Shown: in pieces, positions 1 through 8,783 of the stretch
Layout of the letters: each line of letters opens with the position of its first letter
How positions within the stretch are numbered: position 1 is the stretch's first letter
Assembly (NCBI RefSeq): GCF_025802015.1
Contig: NZ_JAOYFC010000001.1
Coordinates: 930,001-994,000, forward strand
Length of the DNA stretch: 64,000 bases
DNA from: Falsihalocynthiibacter halioticoli
GTDB taxonomy: Bacteria; Pseudomonadota; Alphaproteobacteria; Rhodobacterales; Rhodobacteraceae
Direction: 5' to 3'
The notes under the pieces: model-generated
Database searches by the model: none
Told to the model about the DNA's origin: nothing
The model's input: the letters and a program-made list of their open reading frames with translations, nothing else
Position numbers and translations under genes: made by a program

Positions 1-141
1 CTGGATCGTCCACCGTTCATTGTTGAGCTGGCCGTTTACATCATCCTTGGCGTGCTGTGGGCCTTGCCCTTCAAAGCGGTGTTCAAGGGGATCGGTAAAG
101 CTGATCCGGATGCGCCGCCAGAAGATGGCGAGAATCGTTAA
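1..141 (+). CDS. DUF2842 family membrane protein, 3' part only
   Basis: Only the last 46 codons lie in the window; frame 1 is open from base 1 to a TAA at 139-141. The visible part reads LDRPPFIVELAVYIILGVLW and continues with a Lys/Gly linker and an acidic tail ending in GENR. A hydrophobic helix followed by an ALPFKAVFKGIG-type stretch is what I recall of DUF2842, a family of very small two-helix inner-membrane proteins of unknown function in alphaproteobacteria. The upstream start and first helix are outside the window. A hairpin at 161-190 follows the stop. The family call is from memory of the tail sequence; no function can be given. Confidence 0.7.
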   Translation: MDRPPFIVELAVYIILGVLWALPFKAVFKGIGKADPDAPPEDGENR

Positions 142-160
142 AGCATTGCTCTTAAATTGA

Positions 161-190
161 AAAAGGCAGCCCTTTGGCTGCCTTTTGCTT
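161..190. terminator. Rho-independent terminator, probably bidirectional
   Basis: A 7-bp stem GGCAGCC (165-171) / GGCTGCC (176-182) with a CTTT loop is flanked by AAAA on the left and TTTT on the right. The hairpin can therefore end transcription from both sides: the DUF2842 gene on the plus strand and the acidic-protein gene whose stop is at 208 on the minus strand. Confidence 0.85.
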
Positions 191-207
191 TTCTATGGCG
201 CTTTTAA

Positions 208-2529
208 TTACTCGCCTGCGATACGGGCGTCCGGTTTGAACCGTGTGGATTCGGCAACCTTGAACTGGCCGCGCTTGACCTTTTCGATCTTGCCCTGACG
301 GAGCAGGAGACCAAAGGAACGCAGGCGCTCTTCGCGGGTGAGGCCCTTTACATCGCTGTGACGCTCAACCTGACGCATGAGTTGCGGGCGGGTGAAGCTT
401 TCGAGACCTTCAACATAAGACGTATATGCTGCTGCGGCTTCAAGCAAATCTGGAAGATCCTTGGCGCCAACACGGTCAGCAAACTCTGAGAAAGAGCTGC
501 TGTCTGCCAGATGCGCGGCACTTGCGCTGCTCATCGGAGTTGTGCGGCCTTCGTTGACGTCTCGAAGCTCAAGCGGTGTTTTGCGCTTGGGTGTTTCGTC
601 GGCTTCGTCCACGTCGATGCGTTGCGCGGAGACCAGCATCAGAGGGGCCGGACGCTTTTCGCCATCGTCGGATTTTGCTTCGCCAGGACGAACAACCTCT
701 GCGAGGTCTTTGCGGTATTCGTCGGCAACGTCGTCTTTGGCTGGCTTCGCGCCACCGAGGATTTTGCGATCCGCGACGGTTGCGGCAACAGCGGCCTTCA
801 GATGTGCAATCGCGCTGCGGCGGCGTGTGCCTTCTGTTTCGGCGAACTTGCTGTCTGTCTCTTCCATCAGACGATCAACTTTTTCTTCGTCAGACAGTTG
901 CGGCAGAACGTGGCGCTCGCTGGAAACCACAGCTTCATCTTCGGGTGCATCCACCTTTTCAGCGGCGGCCAGATCGGCAAGAAGCTCGGCTTCGTCCTCA
1001 GCGGAAAGAACCTTTTCTTTGCGGACACGGCGCGGCGTGATTTTGCGCGGTGTGACAGGCTTGTCCTCTGCAACGGGCTCTTCAACCTCTGCGGCCGGAG
1101 CAGGTGCATCTGGAACCGGAGTTGGCGTTGGTTTGCTAACGCGGATTGCACGAGCACGGGCACGTGCGGCAACGCTGGAAACTTCTGGGTTTGCGACGCG
1201 CTGTTGGCCGTCCTGCGGGGTATTATCTCCGCGGGCTTCCTCTTCTGGCGCCTCGTCAATTGCTTCGACTTCTTCGATTTCAGATGTTTCGAAAGCTACA
1301 GCCTCGGCAACCTCTTCTTCCGCTTCTGTTTCCGCAGCGGCGAAGTCTTCTTCGGTTGCGCCATCAAGGGCGGCAAGGTTCAGAATGTCTTCTTCCGAAG
1401 CCTCTGTTTCCTCGATGTGGTCTGTGAATTCGGCTTCATACTCGTTTTCAAGCGCGGCGCTCTCAGCCTCTGGCTCTGCGTCGAATGCGTCGCGGATCGA
1501 GTCCATGCCGACAACTTCAATCTCGTCTTCGACTGTCTCTTCTGCTTCCGCTTCGACCTCCGAGGCACTTTCGTCCTCAAGCTGAGTCTGTGCAAGGATG
1601 GAAGACGGATCAAAAGCGGCCTCTTCGACCTCTTCTTCAGCTTCTTCGGCTTGCGCTTCAACAACGTCGCCTTCGTCGTCCAATCCGATAAAGATGTTGC
1701 GGGTATCTTCCTCGACATCCTCATCAATATCGTCGAACGGCTCTGCTTCTTCGGCGACTGTTTCCTCAGCGACCTCTTCAGATGCGGCTTCAATCTCTGC
1801 AGTCTCTTCAACAGTTTCTTCTACTGTATCTTCGGCTTCTTCTTCTGCGACGAGAGGAGCTTCTTCTGCGATCTCTTCAACTTCTTCGGAGACAGCTTCT
1901 GTTGCTTCCGGCTCTTCGATCTCCGCAGCAGGAGCAGCCTCTTCTACGGCTTCCTCTTCGATGTCGGCGAAAGCGCTTTCAATCGGGGGCAGCAGATCTT
2001 GTGGCGCATCTTCTTCTGTTGTGGTGTCTGTAACAGGGGCCGCTTCGGGAGCGCGTGAAACAACGGCGCGGATGCGCTGGAGCTTGGCGGCAACGGATTC
2101 GGTGTCTTGTGTCTCGGCAACTGGTGCTGCAGCGGGTGTGGGCGTTGCTGCTGGTGCGGCAGGTTCCGGCTGTGGTGTAGGTTGCGCGGCTTCTGGCTGT
2201 GGAGCCGGAGCGGGCGCTTCAGCTGCCGGTGCCGGGGCTGCGGGTGCATCGGCCTTTGGGGGCTCTGCAACATCTTCGCTTTTGCGCAGCAGAATTCCAG
2301 TTTCGCCCACTTTTGCTTCAACGCGCGACTTAATCTCGCGTTCCGCAATACGTGTAAGCATATCGGCGTCGGGAGTCGGAGGCTCTGCCCCGAAATAGCG
2401 GTCATCCGCTGCCAAATCCCTAAAGTATTCAGCAATCGCCTTCATTGTCGTAAATGAATCGTCGAAACCTTCAAGTGTGCAAGAGAAGGTTCCGTATGAT
2501 ACGGTCAAGATCTTGCTTGTGCCTACCAT
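208..2529 (-). CDS. Large acidic Ala/Glu-rich protein of unknown function
   Basis: The product has 773 residues in three parts. Residues 1-80 form a conserved-looking N-terminal region beginning MVGTSKILTVSYGTFSCTLE. Residues about 80-530 are low complexity, first Ala/Pro-rich and then strongly acidic with runs of Glu, Ala and Val. The C-terminal third is ordered-looking and basic and ends in a winged-helix-like stretch (TREERLRSFGLLLRQGKIEK). I recall similar N-termini in roseobacter hypothetical proteins, some labelled as CheA-like; no histidine-kinase motif is visible here, so I do not use that name. There is no signal peptide or membrane segment, so it is probably cytoplasmic. It is monocistronic, divergent from thiN, and ends at the shared terminator. 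Confidence 0.75.
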   Translation of the reverse strand: MVGTSKILTVSYGTFSCTLEGFDDSFTTMKAIAEYFRDLAADDRYFGAEPPTPDADMLTRIAEREIKSRVEAKVGETGILLRKSEDVAEPPKADAPAAPAPAAEAPAPAPQPEAAQPTPQPEPAAPAATPTPAAAPVAETQDTESVAAKLQRIRAVVSRAPEAAPVTDTTTEEDAPQDLLPPIESAFADIEEEAVEEAAPAAEIEEPEATEAVSEEVEEIAEEAPLVAEEEAEDTVEETVEETAEIEAASEEVAEETVAEEAEPFDDIDEDVEEDTRNIFIGLDDEGDVVEAQAEEAEEEVEEAAFDPSSILAQTQLEDESASEVEAEAEETVEDEIEVVGMDSIRDAFDAEPEAESAALENEYEAEFTDHIEETEASEEDILNLAALDGATEEDFAAAETEAEEEVAEAVAFETSEIEEVEAIDEAPEEEARGDNTPQDGQQRVANPEVSSVAARARARAIRVSKPTPTPVPDAPAPAAEVEEPVAEDKPVTPRKITPRRVRKEKVLSAEDEAELLADLAAAEKVDAPEDEAVVSSERHVLPQLSDEEKVDRLMEETDSKFAETEGTRRRSAIAHLKAAVAATVADRKILGGAKPAKDDVADEYRKDLAEVVRPGEAKSDDGEKRPAPLMLVSAQRIDVDEADETPKRKTPLELRDVNEGRTTPMSSASAAHLADSSSFSEFADRVGAKDLPDLLEAAAAYTSYVEGLESFTRPQLMRQVERHSDVKGLTREERLRSFGLLLRQGKIEKVKRGQFKVAESTRFKPDARIAGE

Positions 2530-2663
2530 GTTACTACTCGCTTTCTCTCCTACCCAACGGCAATATGTTTACCATCACAGGGCCCACAGAAATGATCGGA
2601 ACTGCGTTAATTAAAGTATCATTTTTGGGCAGGAATGTGGCCTGAATAGCAAAATAAGGCACA

Positions 2664-3332
2664 ATGGGCATGGATCGGGCTATTGTTTCGAAAACGAAAG
2701 CAATCACTTTGGTGGGCGGCGGAGACGCAGATTCCGCAATGCTGGAAGAGGCGCAAAAATTCGCGCCAACTCTTGTGGCTTGCGATGGCGGAGCGGGTTT
2801 TGTCCTGAAAAACAAGGGGAATCCCGAGGCCGTTATCGGCGACATGGATTCAATTGATGCGCGAACAAAGGCTGCTATCGCACCGGATAGATTACATTTT
2901 GTTGCCGAGCAAGACACGACGGATTTCGAGAAAGCGCTACTGCGAATTGAGGCGCCATTAATTTTGGGGGTCGGCTTTCTTGGGGGGCGGTTAGACCACG
3001 AATTGGCGGTTTTACACGCTTTGGTTAAGTACGATTCGCCTAAAGTGATTCTTCTGGGGCGTGAAGATATCGCCTTTGTTGCGCCCGAGCGGATCGCGCT
3101 TGATCTGCCGATTGGGTCGCGGCTGTCGCTTTTCCCGCTTGGGCCCGTGTCGGGTGTATCTGAGGGGCTAGAGTGGCCAATCAAGGGGTTGTCCTTTGAT
3201 CCGCTAAGCAAGATCGGCACGTCCAATCGTGTGACAGGGCCGGTTGAACTGAGCTTTTCAAATCGTGCGATGCTATTGATCTTGCCGCGTGCGGGTCTCT
3301 CGGCAGCTATTAATGCGTTAGGGGCGGGTTGA
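2664..3332 (+). CDS. thiN: Thiamine pyrophosphokinase
   Basis: This enzyme transfers pyrophosphate from ATP to thiamine to give thiamine diphosphate, a soluble salvage step. The 222-residue protein shows the family signatures: VACDGGAGFVL, VIGDMDSID and the QDTTDFEKAL stretch, where the acidic residues bind Mg-ATP, followed by LGGRLDHELA. The C-terminal half has the thiamine-binding beta-sandwich pattern (GSRLSLFPLG). The ATG at 2664 has AAGG about eight bases upstream; an ATG two codons later is also possible. It stands alone, divergent from the acidic-protein gene, and its 3' end overlaps the convergent DMT permease gene by 15 bases. No TPP riboswitch is visible in the 134-base leader. Confidence 0.9.
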   Translation: MGMDRAIVSKTKAITLVGGGDADSAMLEEAQKFAPTLVACDGGAGFVLKNKGNPEAVIGDMDSIDARTKAAIAPDRLHFVAEQDTTDFEKALLRIEAPLILGVGFLGGRLDHELAVLHALVKYDSPKVILLGREDIAFVAPERIALDLPIGSRLSLFPLGPVSGVSEGLEWPIKGLSFDPLSKIGTSNRVTGPVELSFSNRAMLLILPRAGLSAAINALGAG

Positions 3333-4247
3333 TGCAGTAACTGCAGCCGCTGTTGCCGCCGCGGCCAAACGGCGTTCGCGGAAAATCACATAAAGGCCAG
3401 AGCTGATCGTAATCAGGATACCAACCGCAGCCAGCCCGTTCGGCCAATCGCTAAACAGCCAGAAGCCGATCATCGTAGCGAAGGGAATTTCGAGATATTG
3501 CATTGGCGCAAGCGTGGCCGAAGGCGCAAACCGCAGCGCCCATGTCATAAAGAGATGGGCCGTGGTGCCGACAAGGCCAACCGCAACGAAGAGCCAGAAC
3601 TCGCGCCCTGATGGTACATGCGCCTCAAAGCCGGACCAGCCCGCTGTATTGCCGATGAACCAGACCGGAAACAGAATCACAACGGCAATACCCCCACCAA
3701 CGGCCTGAAGCGCAATTGGCTCGATTTCGCGGGCTATGACGCGTGTCACGAGCATGAAGGCCGCAAAAAACAGCGCGACCCCAACCGGCAAAAGCGCAGG
3801 TGCTCCCACTTCTTCGAAGCTTGGCTGGATGACCATCAAGGTGCCGATAAAACCAATGCCCGCCGCGATGATACGGCGCGGGCCAACTTCTTCATTCAGG
3901 AACAACCAGCCAAAGAACAGCATGATAAATGGCATCACAAACCCGATGGCCACAGCATCGGCAAGCGGCAGATATCGCAGGGCGAGGAACATCGTACTGA
4001 TGCCGAGGATATGAAATACCGTCCGCAACACGACAAAGCCAAGCACGCGGCGGCGCATCCGAAACTTGCTCCCGATCAACACCACAATCGGTGCAAGGAT
4101 GAGCACCTGTGCCAAAAAGCGGATCGAGACGAGCTGCATCACCTCTGATGTTTCGCCAATAAGTTTCGAGAGCGCATCGCCAAGCGGGGCAAATACGCAA
4201 AACACCAGCATCAGGAGTATGCCAAGATAGGGGCGGTCATAGTTCAT
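3318..4247 (-). CDS. EamA/DMT-family permease
   Basis: The protein has about 309 residues and ten predicted membrane helices, with the two-fold EamA repeat. Examples are LALRYLPLADAVAIGFVMPF in the first half and the equivalent WALRFAPSATLAPMQYLEIP in the second. It is an inner-membrane exporter of the drug/metabolite superfamily; the substrate cannot be read from sequence. I start at MNYDRPYLGILLM because the 23 residues gained by the longer frame (start at 4316) are polar and basic and do not look like a transporter N-terminus. No strong ribosome binding site supports either start. It ends convergently inside thiN and is one of three EamA genes in this window. Confidence 0.85.
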   Translation of the reverse strand: MNYDRPYLGILLMLVFCVFAPLGDALSKLIGETSEVMQLVSIRFLAQVLILAPIVVLIGSKFRMRRRVLGFVVLRTVFHILGISTMFLALRYLPLADAVAIGFVMPFIMLFFGWLFLNEEVGPRRIIAAGIGFIGTLMVIQPSFEEVGAPALLPVGVALFFAAFMLVTRVIAREIEPIALQAVGGGIAVVILFPVWFIGNTAGWSGFEAHVPSGREFWLFVAVGLVGTTAHLFMTWALRFAPSATLAPMQYLEIPFATMIGFWLFSDWPNGLAAVGILITISSGLYVIFRERRLAAAATAAAVTASTRP

Positions 4248-4374
4248 GTTGGCGACGGTAGGCGCGCTCTTTGGCCTGCGCCAGTGGATTCGACATCGGC
4301 CAGAAAAAATCGCCATCGTACCGATACAATTCCGCTCTTTTCACGGTGTTTGATTTCGCGCCATAGTCGCGCGC

Positions 4375-4974
4375 ATGTCTGCTGAACTGTTACAGGCGCT
4401 TGTAGTCTTTGCCTTTACCATGTCGATCACGCCAGGGCCGAATAACCTGATGCTTATGGCGTCGGGTGCGAATTTCGGTCTTCTGCGCACGGTCCCGCAC
4501 GCGTTGGGCGTGGGGAGCGGTTTTGTTATTATGGCCATTGTAGTGGGCGCGGGGCTGTCGCGGGTGTTTGAGGCATTTCCCGCCACTCAGATCGCGCTCA
4601 AGGTAGCGAGCGTCTGTTTCATGCTGTTTCTCGCGTTTAAAATCGCCACAGCTGCGCCGCCCAAAGATGGCGAAGCGCGCAGCACACCGATCAGCTTCAT
4701 GCAGGCCGTTCTGTTTCAGTGGATGAACCCAAAGGCGATCATCATGGCGGTTTCGGCCATGTCACTCTATGCGCCAGACGGAAGTCTCCGCTCAGTCGTA
4801 CTTGTAGCGCTTGTGTTTGGTGCGGTGAATTTGCCCTCGGTCAGTTGCTGGGCACTTGTCGGAGTGCAATTGCGCCGTATCCTAAGCAACCCTGCGCGGA
4901 TGCGTGTATTTAATGGCGTAATGGCGGTGCTTCTATTGGCGTCGTTGTATCCTGTGGTTACCGCAGAGTTCTAA
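4375..4974 (+). CDS. LysE/RhtB-family amino-acid exporter
   Basis: A 199-residue inner-membrane protein with about six hydrophobic segments. The hallmark SITPGPNNLMLMASGANFG near residues 17-35 is the conserved LysE/RhtB motif, and FQWMNPKAIIMAV near 116-128 is the second conserved block. Family members export amino acids such as lysine, threonine or homoserine lactone; the substrate is not predictable here. The gene is divergent from the DMT permease, with about 127 bases between the starts. Its stop lies only four bases from the stop of the convergent serine deaminase gene, so no separate terminator fits between them. Confidence 0.88.
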   Translation: MSAELLQALVVFAFTMSITPGPNNLMLMASGANFGLLRTVPHALGVGSGFVIMAIVVGAGLSRVFEAFPATQIALKVASVCFMLFLAFKIATAAPPKDGEARSTPISFMQAVLFQWMNPKAIIMAVSAMSLYAPDGSLRSVVLVALVFGAVNLPSVSCWALVGVQLRRILSNPARMRVFNGVMAVLLLASLYPVVTAEF

Positions 4975-4978
4975 GCCG

Positions 4979-6352
4979 CTAGCAATTCGGCACGTTCACC
5001 GCGAGCCCGCCGAGCGAGGTTTCCTTGTATTTTTCGTGCATGTCTTCGCCTGTTTGGCGCATGGTCTCGATCACGGAATCTAGTGGCACGAAATGCGTGC
5101 CATCCCCGCGCAAAGCCAAAGAGGCTGCGGACACAGCTTTAATCGCGCCAAGACCGTTGCGCTCGATGCATGGCACCTGGACCAGCCCTTTCACCGGATC
5201 GCAGGTCATGCCGAGGTGATGTTCCAGCGCGATTTCAGCGGCGTTTTCAACCTGTTCTGGCGTGCCATTCATCACGGCGGTTAGCCCAGCGGCTGCCATG
5301 GCCGCCGCACTTCCGACTTCGGCCTGACATCCGCATTCCGCACCGGAGATCGAGGCGTTGTGCTTGATAAGGCCGCCGATTGCCGCCGCCGTCAAAAGGA
5401 ACTCCGGCACGCGCGTCACCGTCGCGCCGGGAACGAACTCAAGCCAATAGCGCAACGTTGCCGGAAGCACTCCCGCCGCGCCATTCGTGGGCGCGGTAAC
5501 AACCTGACCACCTGCGGCGTTCTCCTCGTTTACGGCCATGGCAAAGCAACTCATCCAGTCATTGATGGTATGCGGAGCGGAAAGGTTCAGCCCGCGTTCC
5601 GCCAGCAGGTGCTCATGGATTGCTTTGGCCCGTCGCTTAACGCGCAGCCCGCCAGGCAATTCGCCGTCATGTTCAAGGCCGCGTGTGATGCAATCATTCA
5701 TGACCTCCCAAATCCGCATAAGCCCCGCGTTTAGATCGTCGGAAGTTTTGCGGGCGTATTCGTTGGCGCGCTTGAGGTCAGCGATGCTTTTGCCGGTTTC
5801 GGCGCACATGCGCAGCATCTCCGCGCCGCTATGGAAAGGATAGGGGATCGGCGCACCGGGATCGGTGTTTTTGCCCGCAGCGAGTTCGGCCTCTGTCATC
5901 ACGAAACCACCGCCGACGGAGTAATAGATTTCGCGTAGGATAACATCGCCTTGCGCATCGGTCGCCATCAAGATCATACCATTGGCATGGCCCTCTAGCG
6001 GCGTGTCATAGTCGAACTTGAGGTCGTTGGCGGGGTCAAACACGAGCGGCGGCAATCCCTCTGGTGTCACATGCTTGTTTGCGGCGATTTCGGCTAAGGC
6101 CGCATCGGCTTTCGCGCGGTCGTATGTTTCAGGATGGAACCCCGCGAGGCCAAGGACCGTAGCGCGGTCAGTGGCGTGGCCGATGCCAGTAAAGGCCAGA
6201 GAACCATGCAGCGAAGCCCGAAGCCCGTATGCGGAGAAAGGCGAGCGGCGCAACTTGTCAAGAAACCGCGCGGCCGCAACCATCGGCCCCATGGTATGGC
6301 TTGAGGACGGGCCAACGCCAATTTTGAACATATCAAAGACAGAAAGAAACAT
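4979..6352 (-). CDS. sdaA: L-serine ammonia-lyase, iron-sulfur type, single chain
   Basis: It deaminates L-serine to pyruvate and ammonia using a [4Fe-4S] cluster. The 457-residue protein contains both the beta domain (MFLSVFDMFKIGVGPSSSHT at the N-terminus) and the alpha domain in one chain, as in E. coli SdaA. The cluster cysteines known for the family are present: C342 in GAECGCQAEVG, then C384 and C395 in MTCDPVKGLVQVPCIERNG. The start is placed at the ATG ending at 6352 because family members begin at this sequence; the longer frame to 6412 adds 20 unrelated residues. It is monocistronic and convergent with the LysE gene. Confidence 0.93.
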   Translation of the reverse strand: MFLSVFDMFKIGVGPSSSHTMGPMVAAARFLDKLRRSPFSAYGLRASLHGSLAFTGIGHATDRATVLGLAGFHPETYDRAKADAALAEIAANKHVTPEGLPPLVFDPANDLKFDYDTPLEGHANGMILMATDAQGDVILREIYYSVGGGFVMTEAELAAGKNTDPGAPIPYPFHSGAEMLRMCAETGKSIADLKRANEYARKTSDDLNAGLMRIWEVMNDCITRGLEHDGELPGGLRVKRRAKAIHEHLLAERGLNLSAPHTINDWMSCFAMAVNEENAAGGQVVTAPTNGAAGVLPATLRYWLEFVPGATVTRVPEFLLTAAAIGGLIKHNASISGAECGCQAEVGSAAAMAAAGLTAVMNGTPEQVENAAEIALEHHLGMTCDPVKGLVQVPCIERNGLGAIKAVSAASLALRGDGTHFVPLDSVIETMRQTGEDMHEKYKETSLGGLAVNVPNC

Positions 6353-6522
6353 GGGCCGCGCCTTTAACGTAGAAAGTTTCCTATAGGAAACATGCGCGCA
6401 GAACAGAGGCAAGCCCCGTTTCCGACCATTTCATGCAAATTTCGTCATCCATTGCGCAAATGGCGACTCGCCGCCGTAAACATCGGCTTGTATAACGCAT
6501 TGAACCAAAGAGGAGTCGGAGC

Positions 6523-7308
6523 ATGACTGGAGAGTTGTCCCCCATTGATCGGGCCAAATTTGTGGCCGCGAAAAAGGCGGTTGAGTTTATCGAAGATGGA
6601 ATGCGCGTGGGTATGGGCACCGGCTCCACAGCGGCGTGGATGGTCAAATGTCTGGGCGAGCGGGTGCGGGATGAAGGGCTGAAAATCACTGCCGTACCAA
6701 CCTCCTCGCGCACTGCGAAACAGGCCGCCGAGGTGGGCATCAAGGTGTCGACACTTGACGAGGCGAAGTGGCTCGACCTGACGATTGACGGCGCGGATGA
6801 ATTCGACGCCGACCTCAACCTGATCAAAGGCGGCGGTGGTGCGCATCTTCAGGAGAAGATCGTGGCGGCAGCCAGTGACCAGATGTTGGTGATTGCCGAT
6901 GCGTCCAAATCCGTAGAGCAGCTTGGCGCCTTTCCTTTGCCGGTCGAGGTTATTCCCTTCGGCGGGCAGGCCAGCCGCCGTTTGATCGAAGAGATGCTGG
7001 AAGATATGGATGTTGACGGGCGCATTGCGAGCCTTCGGATGAACGGCGATGTGCCGTTTGTGACCGATGAGGGCAACCACATCCTCGATCTCAACCTTCG
7101 CCGTATTGGTAACCCTGTTGCCCTAAGCGCGCGGCTCAACCAGATTCCAGGTGTGGTGGAAAACGGGTTGTTTATAGATATTTGTGACGCAGTTGTGATC
7201 GGCCATGGGGATGGACGCTGCGAGGTGCTCGACCTATCTGGAAACTTCAACGGAGGTTCGCAGGCCGATGGCGCGGGTGATAACCTCTTTTCCGAGCTTG
7301 AGGATTAG
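6523..7308 (+). CDS. rpiA: Ribose-5-phosphate isomerase A
   Basis: It interconverts ribose 5-phosphate and ribulose 5-phosphate in the pentose phosphate pathway. The 261-residue cytosolic protein carries the family motifs GMGTGSTAAWMV (phosphate loop), DLTIDGADEFD and LIKGGGGAHLQEKI, which hold the catalytic Asp, Glu and Lys residues known for RpiA. The ATG is preceded by AGAGGAGTCGGAGC, a strong ribosome binding site. The stop is five bases from the start of gor, so the two are probably cotranscribed. Pairing a pentose-phosphate enzyme with an NADPH-using reductase makes functional sense, but that link is inference. Confidence 0.95.
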   Translation: MTGELSPIDRAKFVAAKKAVEFIEDGMRVGMGTGSTAAWMVKCLGERVRDEGLKITAVPTSSRTAKQAAEVGIKVSTLDEAKWLDLTIDGADEFDADLNLIKGGGGAHLQEKIVAAASDQMLVIADASKSVEQLGAFPLPVEVIPFGGQASRRLIEEMLEDMDVDGRIASLRMNGDVPFVTDEGNHILDLNLRRIGNPVALSARLNQIPGVVENGLFIDICDAVVIGHGDGRCEVLDLSGNFNGGSQADGAGDNLFSELED

Positions 7309-7313
7309 GACAG

Positions 7314-8672
7314 ATGGCATTTGATTTCGATCTCTTTGTAATTGGCGGCGGCAGCGGCGGTGTACGTGCGGCGCGTCTTGCGGCAAGCGAGGGCGGCGCG
7401 AAAGTCGGCCTGGCCGAGGAATATCGCATGGGTGGCACCTGTGTGATCCGCGGATGTGTGCCCAAGAAGCTGATGGTTTTTGCCAGCGCCTTCAAAGATC
7501 AGATCGAAGACGCGGCAAGCTATGGTTGGGATGTGAACTCCGGACCGTTTGATTGGCAGGTTTTCCGCCCCAAGCTGCGTGCGGAGCTTGACCGTTTGGA
7601 AAATGCCTATCGCAACACGCTTAAAAACAACACGGTTCAAACATTCGATGCTCGTGCCGAATTGGTTGATCCGCATCGCGTACGACTTTCAACCGGCGAA
7701 GAGTTCACCTGCAAGCACATCCTTGTTGCGACTGGTGGACGACCCTTTGTTCCCGAATTCCCCGGCTCCGATCTTGCGATTACGTCGAACGAGATTTTCC
7801 TTTGGGAAGAACTTCCGAAACGTGTGTTGATTGTTGGCGGCGGGTTCATTGCTTGTGAGTTTGCCTGCATCCTGCACGGTCTTGGTGTTGAGGTGACGCA
7901 ATTCTATCGCGGTGCCCAAATCCTGCGTGGTTTTGATGACGAAGCGCGCGGCCATATTGCGGCCTCGATGGAAGATCGCGGGATCAACCTGCGACTTGGC
8001 GAGAATGTGGAAACCATTACCAAGAAAGATGATGGCCTGCATGTGCGATCAACCAGCGCCAATGATGGTGTATTTGATGCGGTGATCTACGCCACGGGGC
8101 GCGTGCCCAACACAGAAAAACTTGGCCTTGAAAAGGCGGGCGTTGAGACGGGCAACAAGGGCGAAATCCTTGTGGATGACTATAGCCAAACCAACGTGCC
8201 CTCGGTCTTTGCTGTGGGGGATGTGACCGATCGTATTAATCTTACGCCCGTGGCCATCCGCGAAGGCGCGGCCTTTGTGGAAACCGTGTTCAAGGGGAAC
8301 CCAACAAAGCCGGACCATGATTTGGTGGCAAGCGCGGTCTTTACCCAACCCGAGTTCGGAACCGTGGGCATGACCGAGGAAGAAGCCCGCGAAACCGGTA
8401 CGATCGAGGTCTACTGCACCAGTTTCCGCCCGATGCAGACGCTCTTTGCGGGGCGCGAAGACAAGGTATTCATGAAACTGCTCGTGGCGCAGGAGAGCCG
8501 CAAGGTTCTGGGCTGTCATATCGTAGCGCCGATGGCGGGCGAGATGATCCAGCTTGCGGGGATCGCCATTAAGATGGGTGCAACCAAAGAAGATTTCGAC
8601 CGTACTTGCGCGGTTCATCCGGTCATGGCCGAAGAATTGGTCACGATGAAATCACCAACGCGCGTGGTTTAA
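7314..8672 (+). CDS. gor: Glutathione-disulfide reductase
   Basis: This flavoenzyme reduces glutathione disulfide with NADPH. The 452-residue protein has an N-terminal FAD-binding loop (IGGGSGGVRAARLA) and the redox-active disulfide C43/C48 in GGTCVIRGCVPKKLM. The central NADPH-binding Rossmann motif is VGGGFIACEFACILHGLG. The C-terminal dimerisation domain holds the catalytic pair H435 and E440 in VHPVMAEELV. The Ile-Arg spacing in CVIRGC and the absence of a long C-terminal tail fit bacterial glutathione reductase rather than lipoamide dehydrogenase or mercuric reductase. It is the second gene after rpiA, five bases downstream. Confidence 0.93.
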   Translation: MAFDFDLFVIGGGSGGVRAARLAASEGGAKVGLAEEYRMGGTCVIRGCVPKKLMVFASAFKDQIEDAASYGWDVNSGPFDWQVFRPKLRAELDRLENAYRNTLKNNTVQTFDARAELVDPHRVRLSTGEEFTCKHILVATGGRPFVPEFPGSDLAITSNEIFLWEELPKRVLIVGGGFIACEFACILHGLGVEVTQFYRGAQILRGFDDEARGHIAASMEDRGINLRLGENVETITKKDDGLHVRSTSANDGVFDAVIYATGRVPNTEKLGLEKAGVETGNKGEILVDDYSQTNVPSVFAVGDVTDRINLTPVAIREGAAFVETVFKGNPTKPDHDLVASAVFTQPEFGTVGMTEEEARETGTIEVYCTSFRPMQTLFAGREDKVFMKLLVAQESRKVLGCHIVAPMAGEMIQLAGIAIKMGATKEDFDRTCAVHPVMAEELVTMKSPTRVV

Positions 8673-8783
8673 TGCGAAGTTTCGGGCAAAAGCACCACAT
8701 TGTGCGGTGGCTCTTGCTTGAAATTCCGCTATAAATCCGCATTTAAGTAAGCAGACAGGTTAATTCAGACGATAGGAAGCTTT

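Noticed and set aside
461..2398. Long plus-strand frames opposite the acidic protein gene (e.g. 461-1585, 511-2058 and 1598-2398)
   Set aside because: They are Ser- or Phe/Cys-rich mirror frames of the Glu/Ala repeat and have no ribosome binding site or domain. The minus-strand protein has conserved ends and a terminator.
2530..2663. TPP riboswitch in front of thiN
   Set aside because: The leader is short and lacks the conserved CTGAGA and ACCTGATCTGG-type blocks.
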